Source: Campylobacter helveticus (GTDB lineage Bacteria > Campylobacterota > Campylobacteria > Campylobacterales > Campylobacteraceae). Taken from it: a DNA stretch of 64,000 nucleotides. The notes beneath the pieces were generated by a model. It was not told the origin of the DNA. It did not search any database and worked only from the letters and a program-made list of their open reading frames with translations. How positions within the stretch are numbered: position 1 is the stretch's first letter; each line of letters begins with the position of its first letter. Both the position numbers and the translations under genes were made by a program. Location: the NCBI RefSeq assembly GCF_002080395.1, contig NZ_CP020478.1, positions 1,438,886 to 1,502,885 of the forward strand, written 5' to 3'. This document shows positions 53,192 through 61,402 of the stretch, piece after piece.

Positions 53192-55597
53192 CCCCCCCCC
53201 CCCGTTAATCACGGCATCATAAGCTTTTAGCTTAGTCTCCCAGAAGGCATAAATTTTTTCTATGTGCTGTTTTTCTATGGCTTTGATGAAAGTTTCCATA
53301 AAGGTAAAATTTATCGTGCCAGAATTTAAAATAGGCAGCAAAACGCACACATTTTTTAAAACCCCCACATTAAAAGAGCTACTCCCCCAGCTAAAACTAG
53401 AAAAAGCCCTTTTCATCACAGCGATAAGAAAATTTGCTTTATATCTATCTAAATTACCCTTTTTAAAAGTAAAGATTTTGATTTTATCACCTGTAAAATA
53501 GGGGCTTGTTTGATAAAAAATCGTAGCCGTATCTTGCCCAAAGCTTATCGTATTTGCTTCGTTTAAAAAGGCTTCATCTTTATCAATATACCCACGAATT
53601 CCATTATTAGAATCCCCTCTTGCCACATAAGGATATTTTCCATTAAACCTAAGTTCATTAGCATTAAATTTTTTCTTAGGTGTGCTTACCTCAAACAACT
53701 CCCCAAGCTTAAATTCCCTCCACTCTATGCCATCTTTCGCACTGCTAGCTTCTAGCTCTTTAGCGCATAAGGTGCTTAAAGCGGCGTTAGCAAAGCCCTC
53801 CCACGAATTTTTAAGCGGCGCTTCGCACGCCGCGCCGCTTACTCTCTCTCTCTCTCTCTCGTTTGGTATGCTTAGATTCTCAAAAGCTTTTAGTGCGTCT
53901 TTTTCTTTTTGGCTTAAAGTATAATCATTTAAGCCTGTAACCTTAAGATAGGCTTCAAGTTCTTGAAGACGCTCGGCTTCAAGTTCCTTAATGTAGCTTT
54001 CCATAAAGTCAAAAGCAATTTGCTCGTTTAAAACGGGCAGAGAGATAAACTCCTTGGAAACCTTAGCCCAGCCTGATTTGTTGTTCCAGTTGTATTTTTG
54101 CAAGATTTTTTGCAAAAGTGAGGTAAGGTAAAGATAGCAAAGTGAGCTTAACTCCGCACCATCTTGCATAAATTCACTCCTAAAACGCAAAGCATACGCA
54201 TCCTGCAAGATAGCAAATTCATGCGGCTGATAAAAGGCCGGCGCATCGCCATTTGCCGCCACTGAAATGACATTTTTTAAAATTTTAGCTCCCATTCGTG
54301 GCATATAGCAGGCTATGCCTTGATTTACACTTGTGCAAGTAATGGCGGGTAGGTCGCACTCTGCACTCGGCTCTGTGGGTAAATTTCCCTTCGCATAGCC
54401 GTGTTTTGTAGGCTTAATGTGCTCAAACAACTCTCCAAGCTTAAATTCCCTCCACAAGCCCCCGTTTTGCTTGAAGTCTTTTTCAAGCTTTGCTAAACGA
54501 GGGCTAAGGGCGTTTCCCTCCAGCCCACCTTGCATAGAATTTTGATTTTTTAGCACATTGCTTACTTCCCACGCGAGATACTCACTCACGCATTTTTTAA
54601 AGTCCGCTAAAGTGGGCGTTGTGTCTATCTTTTTGTGTTGAGAGTAAGTCCAGTCTCTGCCCTCTAAATTTATCGTGTCTTCTATATAAAAATCTTTATA
54701 GTAGTGAAGATAGCCGCTCCCATATAGCACAACATTGATAAGCTCTTCATATCTCGCTTTAGCGTTATCTGTGTCTTTGAGATTTGTGCTTGCTTTTGCC
54801 TTTTTGCGTGCGGCTCTTGTGTAGCCATCGCTAGAGAAATCAATAAATTTTACCATTTGCTTCACATTATGAGCCTTACCCACTTCAAAGACATAAATGG
54901 CTGTTTGCACACTGCTTTTCCCTGCAAACAAATCACTTGGCATTTTAATGCTTGCTAGTAGGGTGCTATGCTTTAAAATATCGGCAGTGTAGGGAAGTCC
55001 ATTACCACTGCCTGCATTTTCTTGGATAATCACACACGCCCTGCCTTTGCTCATTTTCCTTAACGCCCTTTCCACAAAGATAAAGCCCTTGCCACTTGCA
55101 GAATAGGGGGGATTTAGCAAAAACACATCAGCGGGGAAACTCTGCCCCTTTTTATCGCCTTGCTCATAGCTTCCATTAAAATCTTTCAAGCTATCTTTAT
55201 GCAAGAGATTCGCCGAGCCATCATCAAGCAAAATCATATTTAAGATACCAAGCAAGTAAATATCACTTCGCTTTTCTATCCCTAAAAGTTGATAGGCTTT
55301 GATGTGAGCGATTTTAGCTTCTATTTCTTTTGGGCTTTGCAGATTTTGTGCGTCTTTTATCATCGCATTCATAGCCGAGATGAGAAATGCCCCAGAACCA
55401 GTGGCATAATCCCACACAAAAGAATCTTTATTCACCCCTGTAAGAGAGACCATCATATCTACTACATAGCGAGGGGTTAGCACTACATCATTTTTTTCAT
55501 TATCAGGGACTTCAAGCCATTTTGTAATGGAATTTAAAAAGCCTACCTGCGATGTCGGCAGTTTGAAGCTTTTTAACAAGGGGGAGGATATTATCAA
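53189..55597 (-). CDS. Methylase-specificity part of a fused type IIG/IIB restriction enzyme
   Basis: This frame holds an N6-adenine methylase domain (motif I DYATGSGAFLISAMNAM, motif IV FLLNPPYSASGKG), then a first HsdS-like domain (REFKLGELFEHIKPT, about 54450 to 53930), a linker with a GA repeat, and a second (WREFKLGELFEVSTPKK, about 53720 to 53230). It ends in a Gly run in the G12 tract at TAA. No ATG precedes motif I: the methylase belongs to one gene with the nuclease upstream, which ends in another frame. Layout recalls Cj0031 and CjeI/BcgI-type enzymes. Confidence 0.78.
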   Translation of the reverse strand: MIISSPLLKSFKLPTSQVGFLNSITKWLEVPDNEKNDVVLTPRYVVDMMVSLTGVNKDSFVWDYATGSGAFLISAMNAMIKDAQNLQSPKEIEAKIAHIKAYQLLGIEKRSDIYLLGILNMILLDDGSANLLHKDSLKDFNGSYEQGDKKGQSFPADVFLLNPPYSASGKGFIFVERALRKMSKGRACVIIQENAGSGNGLPYTADILKHSTLLASIKMPSDLFAGKSSVQTAIYVFEVGKAHNVKQMVKFIDFSSDGYTRAARKKAKASTNLKDTDNAKARYEELINVVLYGSGYLHYYKDFYIEDTINLEGRDWTYSQHKKIDTTPTLADFKKCVSEYLAWEVSNVLKNQNSMQGGLEGNALSPRLAKLEKDFKQNGGLWREFKLGELFEHIKPTKHGYAKGNLPTEPSAECDLPAITCTSVNQGIACYMPRMGAKILKNVISVAANGDAPAFYQPHEFAILQDAYALRFRSEFMQDGAELSSLCYLYLTSLLQKILQKYNWNNKSGWAKVSKEFISLPVLNEQIAFDFMESYIKELEAERLQELEAYLKVTGLNDYTLSQKEKDALKAFENLSIPNERERERVSGAACEAPLKNSWEGFANAALSTLCAKELEASSAKDGIEWREFKLGELFEVSTPKKKFNANELRFNGKYPYVARGDSNNGIRGYIDKDEAFLNEANTISFGQDTATIFYQTSPYFTGDKIKIFTFKKGNLDRYKANFLIAVMKRAFSSFSWGSSSFNVGVLKNVCVLLPILNSGTINFTFMETFIKAIEKQHIEKIYAFWETKLKAYDAVINGGGG
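53192..53203 (-). repeat. Poly-G tract (G12) between second and third recognition domains
   Basis: With 12 G the frame reads GGG GGG GGG GGG TAA and stops. With 11 it reads on to NIYP and a stop. With 10 or 13 it reads [11 protein letters not shown] and into the third recognition domain. The tract thus decides whether that domain is present. Confidence 0.9.
53691..53723 (-). repeat. 33-bp direct repeat, copy 1 (start of recognition domain 2)
   Basis: It encodes WREFKLGELFEV and matches the copy at 54423-54455 in 32 of 33 bases (C versus T at one site). Flanking sequences differ, so the identity is local. Recombination between the copies would delete domain 1 plus the linker in frame. Confidence 0.8.
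53813..53840. repeat. GC-rich inverted repeat beside the GA tract
   Basis: AAGCGGCGC (53813-53821) and GCGCCGCTT (53832-53840) pair over 9 bases around a 10-base loop. It is strikingly GC-rich for this genome and immediately adjoins the dinucleotide repeat. A related aagcggcg copy lies at 53779-53786. Confidence 0.7.
53842..53860 (-). repeat. (GA)9.5 dinucleotide tract in the linker between domains 1 and 2
   Basis: The coding strand has 19 bases of GAGAGA..., read as ERERER then V. One unit fewer gives ESKRRGVRSAA and a stop; one unit more gives GAG TAA. Either change removes the second and third recognition domains. Present state is in frame. Confidence 0.85.
54423..54455 (-). repeat. 33-bp direct repeat, copy 2 (start of recognition domain 1)
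   Basis: It encodes WREFKLGELFEH and is the partner of the copy at 53691-53723, 732 bases away (a multiple of three). Confidence 0.8.
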
Positions 55598-56576
55598 GCA
55601 CGATTTGATAAGTCTTTTTTAAAGGACTTTCATCACTACTATGGAGCAAGTTCTTTGTATAGGAGCTTGGTGTATGAAGCTTGGAGTGGATAAAGGCGGA
55701 TTCTAAATCATTAATAACCATAGCGACTTTTTCTTGTGGGAGATTTTTCTCGCATAAAAAATCTTTGATTTTATTTAGGAAAATCTGCCCATCATTTGAG
55801 TTAGCCCCTTGCTCACATTTTAGCTCTTCTACTTTTAGGGGTGCGATTTTGCCTTTTACGCCTTGTGCTGCCATAATCATACCCACAAGCAAAGCTACGC
55901 GCGTGTTTGGATTGATATTTAAAAGCTCATCGTGTAAGAATTGATTGAGTGCGTTGAGCTTAGATTCTATATCGCTTTCTAAGTTTTCTATCGCATTTTC
56001 ACGCTCTTTTTCGCTTAAAGATAAAGAATCTAGCTTTGTAATAAAACTCTCTAAATGCTCTTTAGAAAAGCAACTTAAATCGCTAAAATCGCCAATTTTC
56101 TTAGGGACGGAGAGATTTTTACGATTAAGATAATAAAAAGCATATTGAGTTTTTAGCTCACTGGCATCTTCATAGCCATTAATACCAAGTGCGATAACTT
56201 CATCATAGCTATGTGTATAATCTAAAATCGCATTTGCGTAATGCACTGCACCGTTAAGAGCATATTTATTAATATTATCATAATGTGGTTCGCCCTTATT
56301 GTTGATATTTTCTATTTCTCCATTTTTAAGCTTTTCTAATCTACCTTTTGTGCCTTTGACTTCTATCATCACGGGGATTTTTCGCCGTGTCTCTGTGGTA
56401 AGAAAAAGCTTAATATCTGGGTAATTTTTCCCACTACCACCACTTTTGCTAGGGTATTTAGCAAGGGCAGAATCTATATCACTATTAATGGATTCTGTCT
56501 TTGTATAGTAAGGTATGCCAAATTCTCCTAGCTGCTGCTTTGTCCTATCTTCTATGCGTTCTTCTATACTTGCCAT
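55512..56576 (-). CDS. Nuclease part of the type IIG/IIB enzyme, cut by a frameshift
   Basis: This 354-residue frame starts at ATG 56576 (MASIEERIEDR). The PD-(D/E)xK nuclease motif is Pro53-Asp54 (NYPDIKLFL) and Glu72-Val73-Lys74 (MIEVKGTKG). The helical part after about 200 is the linker to the methylase (LKVEELKCEQG, then LHSSDESPLKK). It ends FKFHYKMA in the overlap zone, whereas the methylase frame carries FLNSITKWLEVPDNEKND. One base fewer in the T5 run (plus-strand A5 at 55536-55540) would join them. With the break, a free nuclease-linker fragment is made. Confidence 0.78.
   Translation of the reverse strand: MASIEERIEDRTKQQLGEFGIPYYTKTESINSDIDSALAKYPSKSGGSGKNYPDIKLFLTTETRRKIPVMIEVKGTKGRLEKLKNGEIENINNKGEPHYDNINKYALNGAVHYANAILDYTHSYDEVIALGINGYEDASELKTQYAFYYLNRKNLSVPKKIGDFSDLSCFSKEHLESFITKLDSLSLSEKERENAIENLESDIESKLNALNQFLHDELLNINPNTRVALLVGMIMAAQGVKGKIAPLKVEELKCEQGANSNDGQIFLNKIKDFLCEKNLPQEKVAMVINDLESAFIHSKLHTPSSYTKNLLHSSDESPLKKTYQIVLDNILPLVKKLQTADIAGRLFKFHYKMA
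55536..55540 (-). other. T5 homopolymer frameshift between nuclease and methylase
   Basis: Coding strand: GGT AGG CTT TTT AAA TTC (nuclease frame, to a stop) versus GGT AGG CTT TTA AAT TCC with one T fewer, which continues into the methylase. Real mutation and sequencing error cannot be told apart here. Confidence 0.65.
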
Positions 56577-56638
56577 TATTTTCCTTTAATATTTGCTTAT
56601 TTTATAGCTCCCCACAAAAAAGTGGGGATTATCAAGGT

Positions 56639-57970
56639 TCAATGTCTTGCGAGGTAGTTTGTATCGTAGTTATTATCGATAAAATCGGGATTTTCCATCA
56701 TAGAAAGATGAAAATCACGCGTAGTTTTAATCCCCCCAACGATAAGCTCATTTAAAGCCACTTTCATTTTAGAAATAGCCGTATTTCTATCCTCCCCCCA
56801 CACGACAAGTTTGCCTATCATCGAATCATAATAAGGTGGCACCGCATAGCCCTCATAGCAGTGGCTTTCCATTCTCACATTACGCCCTGCTGGTGGGATA
56901 TATTTGGTGATTTTACCCGGACTTGGTAAAAAGGTCTTAGAATCTTCAGCGGTAATACGACACTCTATACTATGTCCGCGTAGCTTAATGCTTTCTTGAG
57001 GAGGCAAGGCATAGCCCTCGGCAACCTTTATCATCAATTCTATGATGTCTATACCGCTTACCATTTCACTCACGCAATGTTCAACTTGCAAACGCGTATT
57101 CATCTCAATAAAATAAAAATCCAAATTTTTATCGACCAAAAATTCAAAAGTCCCAGCACCCTCATAACCTATGGCTTTTGCTGCTTTTACAGCCGTTTCG
57201 TGTAGTCTCGCCCTCGTGCTTTCATCAAGTAAAATCGCCGGACTTTCTTCGATAAGCTTTTGATGACGCCTTTGCATAGAGCAGTCTCTTTCACCTATGT
57301 GTATCACATTACCAAAGCTATCTCCCACAACTTGCACTTCGATATGACGCGGATTTTGGATATATTTTTCCATATACATCGTTCCGTCTCCAAAAGCCGT
57401 CATCGCTTCGCTTTCAGCCGACCAGTATGCTTTTTCTAAATCTTTTTCATTTTCCACCACGCGCATACCACGCCCACCGCCTCCAGCAGCCGCTTTTAAG
57501 ATGACAGGATAGCCTATTTCTTTAGCAAGTTTTTTCGCCGCCTCAGCCCCGGCTAAAGCCCCATCGCTTCCGGGTATCACAGGCACACCAGCCCTTTGCA
57601 TTACCTGCTTTGCTTTGCTTTTATCGCTCATTAAATTCATCGCCTCAACCGAAGGTCCTATGAATTTAATATTATGCTTGGCACAAATTTCGACAAAATT
57701 TTGATTTTCACTTAAAAAGCCATACCCCGGGAAAATCGCATCCGCCTCCGCAATCTCCGCCGCCGTGATAATCGCCGGGATATTAAGATAGCTTTCAGCA
57801 CTTCTCGCCTTGCCTATGCAAATGTTTGCGTCCGCATACTTAAGATAAAGGGCGTCTTTATCCGCTTCAGAATAAACGCAAATCGCTCTTTTTCCCATTT
57901 CTTTAATGGTTCTTAAGGCTCTTAAAGCAATTTCACCGCGATTTGCTATTAAAATGCTTTTAATTTCCAT
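56639..57970 (-). CDS. accC: Biotin carboxylase subunit of acetyl-CoA carboxylase
   Basis: AccC carboxylates the biotin of AccB using ATP and bicarbonate. The ATP-grasp glycine loop is AAAGGGGRGMRVV, and the bicarbonate/biotin region contains FIEMNTRLQVEHCVSEM. The N-terminal SILIANRGEIALRALR is the family signature. Length 443. It abuts the accB stop with no gap. Confidence 0.96.
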   Translation of the reverse strand: MEIKSILIANRGEIALRALRTIKEMGKRAICVYSEADKDALYLKYADANICIGKARSAESYLNIPAIITAAEIAEADAIFPGYGFLSENQNFVEICAKHNIKFIGPSVEAMNLMSDKSKAKQVMQRAGVPVIPGSDGALAGAEAAKKLAKEIGYPVILKAAAGGGGRGMRVVENEKDLEKAYWSAESEAMTAFGDGTMYMEKYIQNPRHIEVQVVGDSFGNVIHIGERDCSMQRRHQKLIEESPAILLDESTRARLHETAVKAAKAIGYEGAGTFEFLVDKNLDFYFIEMNTRLQVEHCVSEMVSGIDIIELMIKVAEGYALPPQESIKLRGHSIECRITAEDSKTFLPSPGKITKYIPPAGRNVRMESHCYEGYAVPPYYDSMIGKLVVWGEDRNTAISKMKVALNELIVGGIKTTRDFHLSMMENPDFIDNNYDTNYLARH

Positions 57971-58423
57971 TTATAGTTTCTCCACCGCAAATAAAGGCAT
58001 ACCAAATTCCACAGGCTGCCCATCAGCGACCAAAACTTCCACTATGCGACAATCAAATTCCGCCTCTATCTCGTTCATTATCTTCATCGCTTCAATAATG
58101 GCTATGGTATCGCCCTTTTTCACATTTGCACCCGCTTTGACAAAAGGCGCAGCACCCGGGCTTGGAGCTTGGTAGAAAGTGCCGACCATAGGGCTAGTAA
58201 TGCTTGGTTGATTACTCTTGCTTGGACTATGGTGCGTTTCATTGACAACATTGACATTTATAGGCTGTGGTGTGGCAGGGGGAGGACAAACAGGAGCTGG
58301 AACATCGCAGCACATATCCCTTTCAAGCTCTATTTCAAAGCCATCTTGCTCTTTAATCTTAATCTTGCTGATATTTGCCTCAGCAAATAAATTCACAAGT
58401 TCTTTAATCTCTTCTTTAGTCAT
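57971..58423 (-). CDS. accB: Biotin carboxyl carrier protein AccB
   Basis: A 150-residue carrier. The biotinylated lysine is in IEAMKIMNEIEA, within the C-terminal biotinyl domain (about 75-150). A Pro/Asn/Val-rich linker (PAPVCPPPATPQPINV) precedes it. The N-terminal domain contains KIKEQDGFEIELERD. The linker contains two closely spaced cysteines (CCDVPAPVC), uncommon for BCCP. Confidence 0.95.
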   Translation of the reverse strand: MTKEEIKELVNLFAEANISKIKIKEQDGFEIELERDMCCDVPAPVCPPPATPQPINVNVVNETHHSPSKSNQPSITSPMVGTFYQAPSPGAAPFVKAGANVKKGDTIAIIEAMKIMNEIEAEFDCRIVEVLVADGQPVEFGMPLFAVEKL

Positions 58424-58458
58424 AAAAAATTCTCCTATATTTAAGACTTTAAAATGTT

Positions 58459-58464
58459 ATTATA
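58459..58464 (-). promoter_or_regulatory. -10 box of the accBC operon
   Basis: The minus strand reads TTTTTTTATATAATAACATT, with TATAAT about 36 bases before the accB start and AGGAG as ribosome site. It is divergent from the ansA promoter in the same 136-base gap. Confidence 0.65.
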
Positions 58465-58505
58465 TAAAAAAATTGTAATTTAAATTTAAAATTGAATTTT
58501 TTTGA

Positions 58506-58511
58506 TAGAAT
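58506..58511 (+). promoter_or_regulatory. -10 box and leader hairpin of the asparaginase gene
   Basis: TTTGATAGAATTAAAT contains TAGAAT 49 bases before the start. The leader then has TCATC-GTAA-GATGA, a 5-bp stem with a GNRA-type loop, followed by AAAGGAGG. The hairpin might stabilise the mRNA; that is inference. Confidence 0.4.
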
Positions 58512-58559
58512 TAAATATGTTTCATCGTAAGATGAGATAAATTTTTAAAGGAGGCACAT

Positions 58560-59606
58560 ATGAAGAAATTATTACTTTGTATGATTGCATTTTTAATGGT
58601 AGGGGCGAGTATGGCAGAAGCTAAGCCTAGGGTTGCTATTTTAGCCACAGGTGGAACGATAGCTGGTTCTATCGATAGTGCGGTGGCTACGACAGGTTAT
58701 ACAGCTGGAGTTGTGGGTGTCGATGTGTTGATTAAGGCTGTGCCTGAAATTCAAAACTTAGCGAAAATTGAAGGGCAGCAAATCGCAAATATCGATAGCT
58801 CAAATATGCGTGATGAAATTCAGCTCAAACTTGCAAAAGAGATTAATAAGCTTTTTGCGAGTGGCGTTGATGGTGTGGTTATCACTCACGGCACAGATAC
58901 TATGGAAGAGACTGCTTATTTCTTAAATTTAACTATCAAAAGCGATAAGCCTGTCGTTTTAGTCGGTGCTATGCGTCCTAGCACAGCCATAAGTGCTGAT
59001 GGTCCTAAAAATCTTTACAACGCAGTCGCTTTAGCAGCTGATAAAAATGCTAAAGGCAAGGGTGTAATGGTTTCTATGAATGATAAAATTCAAAGTGCTA
59101 GAGGCGTGGTAAAAACACATTCTTTAAATGTCGATGCTTTCTCTTCGCCTGATTTTGGGGATTTAGGCTATATCGTTGATGGTAAAGTTTATTTTTATAA
59201 CAATGTCGCAAAAGCACACACTAAAAACGCACCTTTTGATGTGAAAAATCTTAAAGAATTACCAAAAGTTGATATTCTTTATAGCTATTCAAATGACGGC
59301 AGTGGCGTAGCGGCTAAGGCTTTGTTTGAAAATGGCACAAAAGGTATAGTAGTCGCTGGAAGTGGTGCTGGTAGCATACACGAAGCACAAAAAGAAGTTT
59401 TAAAAGAGCTTTTAACTAAGGGGCTTAAAGTTGCTGTAAGCTCTCGTGTAGTCGCTGGTCGTGTGGCAGTGAGTGAAGCGGATAATAAGCTAGGTTTCAT
59501 CAGTGCGGAGGATTTAAACCCACAAAAAGCTAGAATTTTGCTAATGTTAGCTTTAACTAAGACTAACGATGTTAAGAAAATTCAAGAGTATTTCTTAAAA
59601 TACTAA
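58560..59606 (+). CDS. ansB: Periplasmic L-asparaginase (type II)
   Basis: The product hydrolyses asparagine to aspartate and ammonia. A signal peptide (MKKLLLCMIAFLMVGASMAEA) marks it as exported, as for type II enzymes. The first catalytic Thr is in ILATGGTIAGS, and the second Thr with the Lys/Asp relay is in THGTDTMEETA. Length 348. Secreted asparaginase lets some Campylobacter use asparagine. It has its own promoter and a terminator hairpin. In C. jejuni the gene is often called ansA. Confidence 0.93.
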   Translation: MKKLLLCMIAFLMVGASMAEAKPRVAILATGGTIAGSIDSAVATTGYTAGVVGVDVLIKAVPEIQNLAKIEGQQIANIDSSNMRDEIQLKLAKEINKLFASGVDGVVITHGTDTMEETAYFLNLTIKSDKPVVLVGAMRPSTAISADGPKNLYNAVALAADKNAKGKGVMVSMNDKIQSARGVVKTHSLNVDAFSSPDFGDLGYIVDGKVYFYNNVAKAHTKNAPFDVKNLKELPKVDILYSYSNDGSGVAAKALFENGTKGIVVAGSGAGSIHEAQKEVLKELLTKGLKVAVSSRVVAGRVAVSEADNKLGFISAEDLNPQKARILLMLALTKTNDVKKIQEYFLKY

Positions 59607-59611
59607 AACAT

Positions 59612-59640
59612 AGGCTCTTTATGAGCCTTTCCTCTTTTCA
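59612..59640 (+). terminator. Terminator after the asparaginase gene
   Basis: AGGCTC-TTTAT-GAGCCT forms a 6-bp stem with a 5-base loop, then TTTCCTCTTTTC. The T-tail is interrupted, so strength is moderate. Confidence 0.65.
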
Positions 59641-59960
59641 AAGACTTCTTTTTAATCATAAAATGTATGGTGCATAAGGTAAAAAATTTGTAGATTTAAA
59701 TGCGTTATAAATTTTTATAAGTTTTATCGTTTCTTTTATCGATTTTAATATTTGGATAATTTTAAATTCATTATTTTGGGTAATTCCATATTCTCCCAAC
59801 GACAACAATTATCCTTAAGCCTTGCAAATGTTTGGCTACAATTCTTTTTTAAGAGTTATTTAAATCGTATTTAATACTCACTCCACATCAAATTTAAATA
59901 AAGATTTGATTTTCAAATGGGACAAGATGAGTGTTTAAAATATGGAAGAAAAAGGTCCAG
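59641..59960. other. Gene-free AT-rich stretch between asparaginase and porA
   Basis: I see no convincing open reading frame, RNA gene or repeat. Frames on both strands are broken by several stops. The minus strand has a short GLRIIVVVGRIW-like translation in stop-rich DNA, possibly the remnant of a lost gene, but I cannot name it. In C. jejuni a phosphatase-type gene lies near porA, so decay is conceivable. Confidence 0.4.
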
Positions 59961-59963
59961 AAT

Positions 59964-60022
59964 GAAAAAAGCCCCTGGGGGCAGGGGCTGACCACCCAGC
60001 TAAAAGGGAGGGGGCTGGGTGG
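59964..60022 (-). terminator. Paired GC-rich hairpins, terminator of porA
   Basis: On the minus strand porA is followed by CCACCCAGC...GCTGGGTGG (9-bp stem, 13-base loop; plus positions 59992-60022). Four bases later comes AGCCCCTG-CCCC-CAGGGGCT with a T-run (59965-59989). The second is a textbook rho-independent terminator. The first begins about 25 bases after the porA stop and may protect the 3' end of this abundant transcript. Confidence 0.9.
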
Positions 60023-60046
60023 ATAAATGGCATTATACCATAAATT

Positions 60047-61366
60047 TTAGAACTTGTAAAGAGCTTGAAGTCTTACAGTATCTTTTTTACCTTCGCCATT
60101 TTTATCTTGATCAACATTTAGGTAAGAATACCAAGCTTGGAAAGATAGTTTTGGAGAGTATTTATAATCTACTCTTGCAACGGCTTCCATTTTCTCACCG
60201 CCGTGAGCTCCAGAATTAGCTCCAACTGCTCCATTACCTGTTTTAGTTCCACCATAAACGAAATCTGCACCTAAACGCAATACTTCATTGAAGGTATAAC
60301 CAGCAGTTAGGTAACCAAAAGTATTTTCACCAAGGTCGCCATTTAGGTGTGAACCTTCAGTGTAGAAAATTTCTTGACCAGCAAGAAGATGTCCTAAGTT
60401 ACCTTGGTCTTCGATTACTGTTAATGTTGCTTGATCTTTATCACCATAGTATAAACCACCTAGGCTAGCGTCAAAGCCATTCCACTCCATAGTGCCTCTT
60501 AAGCCAAAGAAGTTACCATTTTCAATATCAGTTTTATCTAGGTAGTTTCCTAAATAAGCGGCATTAAGTTTCCAGTTGATGTCGTTGAAGATAGTTGTGC
60601 CATAAGCTAAATCTAAAGCATAAAAAGCACCTACCATATCCCAGTAAGCACCCCATAGTTGAGAGTCAAGTTGTCCGCCAAGAGCTTCGTAAGAACCGAT
60701 AGCAGCACCACCATAAAGGTTACCCACATTGATGCTATTTAAGCCGAATTTCGCACCGGCAACTTTCTTAGTAAATAATCCTGTTATATCTCCAGCTTGC
60801 TCATCAAAATTATAGCTATCCACAGCAAAAGCTGCAAGAGTTAAGCCGTCAAAGCTGTTATTAACCACTTTGATACCTGTGCCAACAAGACCATCGATGC
60901 CATTGTCAGTCCAGATAGTGTTAAGCTGCTGCTTACCTGCGATAACGCTAGTTGCGAAGTCTTCATCAGTGTAAGTTAAGTAAAGTTGGCGAACACTTAA
61001 GCCTTCTTTTGTTACACTTTCATTGTCATTAACGGCATTGCCTTGATCATTTGTTCCATAGAGAGTGCCATAACCGCCATCTTTCGCACTATAATCTAAT
61101 TGAACGAAAGCTTTGAAGTTATCAGCAATCGCAGCGTTGAAGTTGATTTGTGCTCTGTATTGGTGCATTTGCTTATCAGTGATAAGACCTGACTGATTAA
61201 CAAGACCAGCTTTATCTTTGTCATCGATATTACCAGCTCTATAGCGGTATCTTAAAACACCTGATACATCGATATCTTTAATCGCTTCTTCTAGTGGAGT
61301 AGCATTAGCCACTGAGAAAGCACCCGCAGCAAGAGCTGCAACTAAACTAAGTTTAACTAGTTTCAT
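60047..61366 (-). CDS. porA: Major outer membrane porin PorA (MOMP)
   Basis: A 439-residue trimeric porin, the most abundant outer membrane protein in Campylobacter. The signal peptide is [22 protein letters not shown], followed by [20 protein letters not shown], the family start. The body is made of amphipathic strands separated by variable loops, and the last residue is Phe (LQALYKF), the Bam recognition signal. The variable loops are hallmarks for strain typing. A strong promoter and two terminal hairpins frame it. Confidence 0.95.
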   Translation of the reverse strand: MKLVKLSLVAALAAGAFSVANATPLEEAIKDIDVSGVLRYRYRAGNIDDKDKAGLVNQSGLITDKQMHQYRAQINFNAAIADNFKAFVQLDYSAKDGGYGTLYGTNDQGNAVNDNESVTKEGLSVRQLYLTYTDEDFATSVIAGKQQLNTIWTDNGIDGLVGTGIKVVNNSFDGLTLAAFAVDSYNFDEQAGDITGLFTKKVAGAKFGLNSINVGNLYGGAAIGSYEALGGQLDSQLWGAYWDMVGAFYALDLAYGTTIFNDINWKLNAAYLGNYLDKTDIENGNFFGLRGTMEWNGFDASLGGLYYGDKDQATLTVIEDQGNLGHLLAGQEIFYTEGSHLNGDLGENTFGYLTAGYTFNEVLRLGADFVYGGTKTGNGAVGANSGAHGGEKMEAVARVDYKYSPKLSFQAWYSYLNVDQDKNGEGKKDTVRLQALYKF

Positions 61367-61402
61367 GAGAATTCTCCTTAAAATTAAGATAAAAACGACG
61401 GA

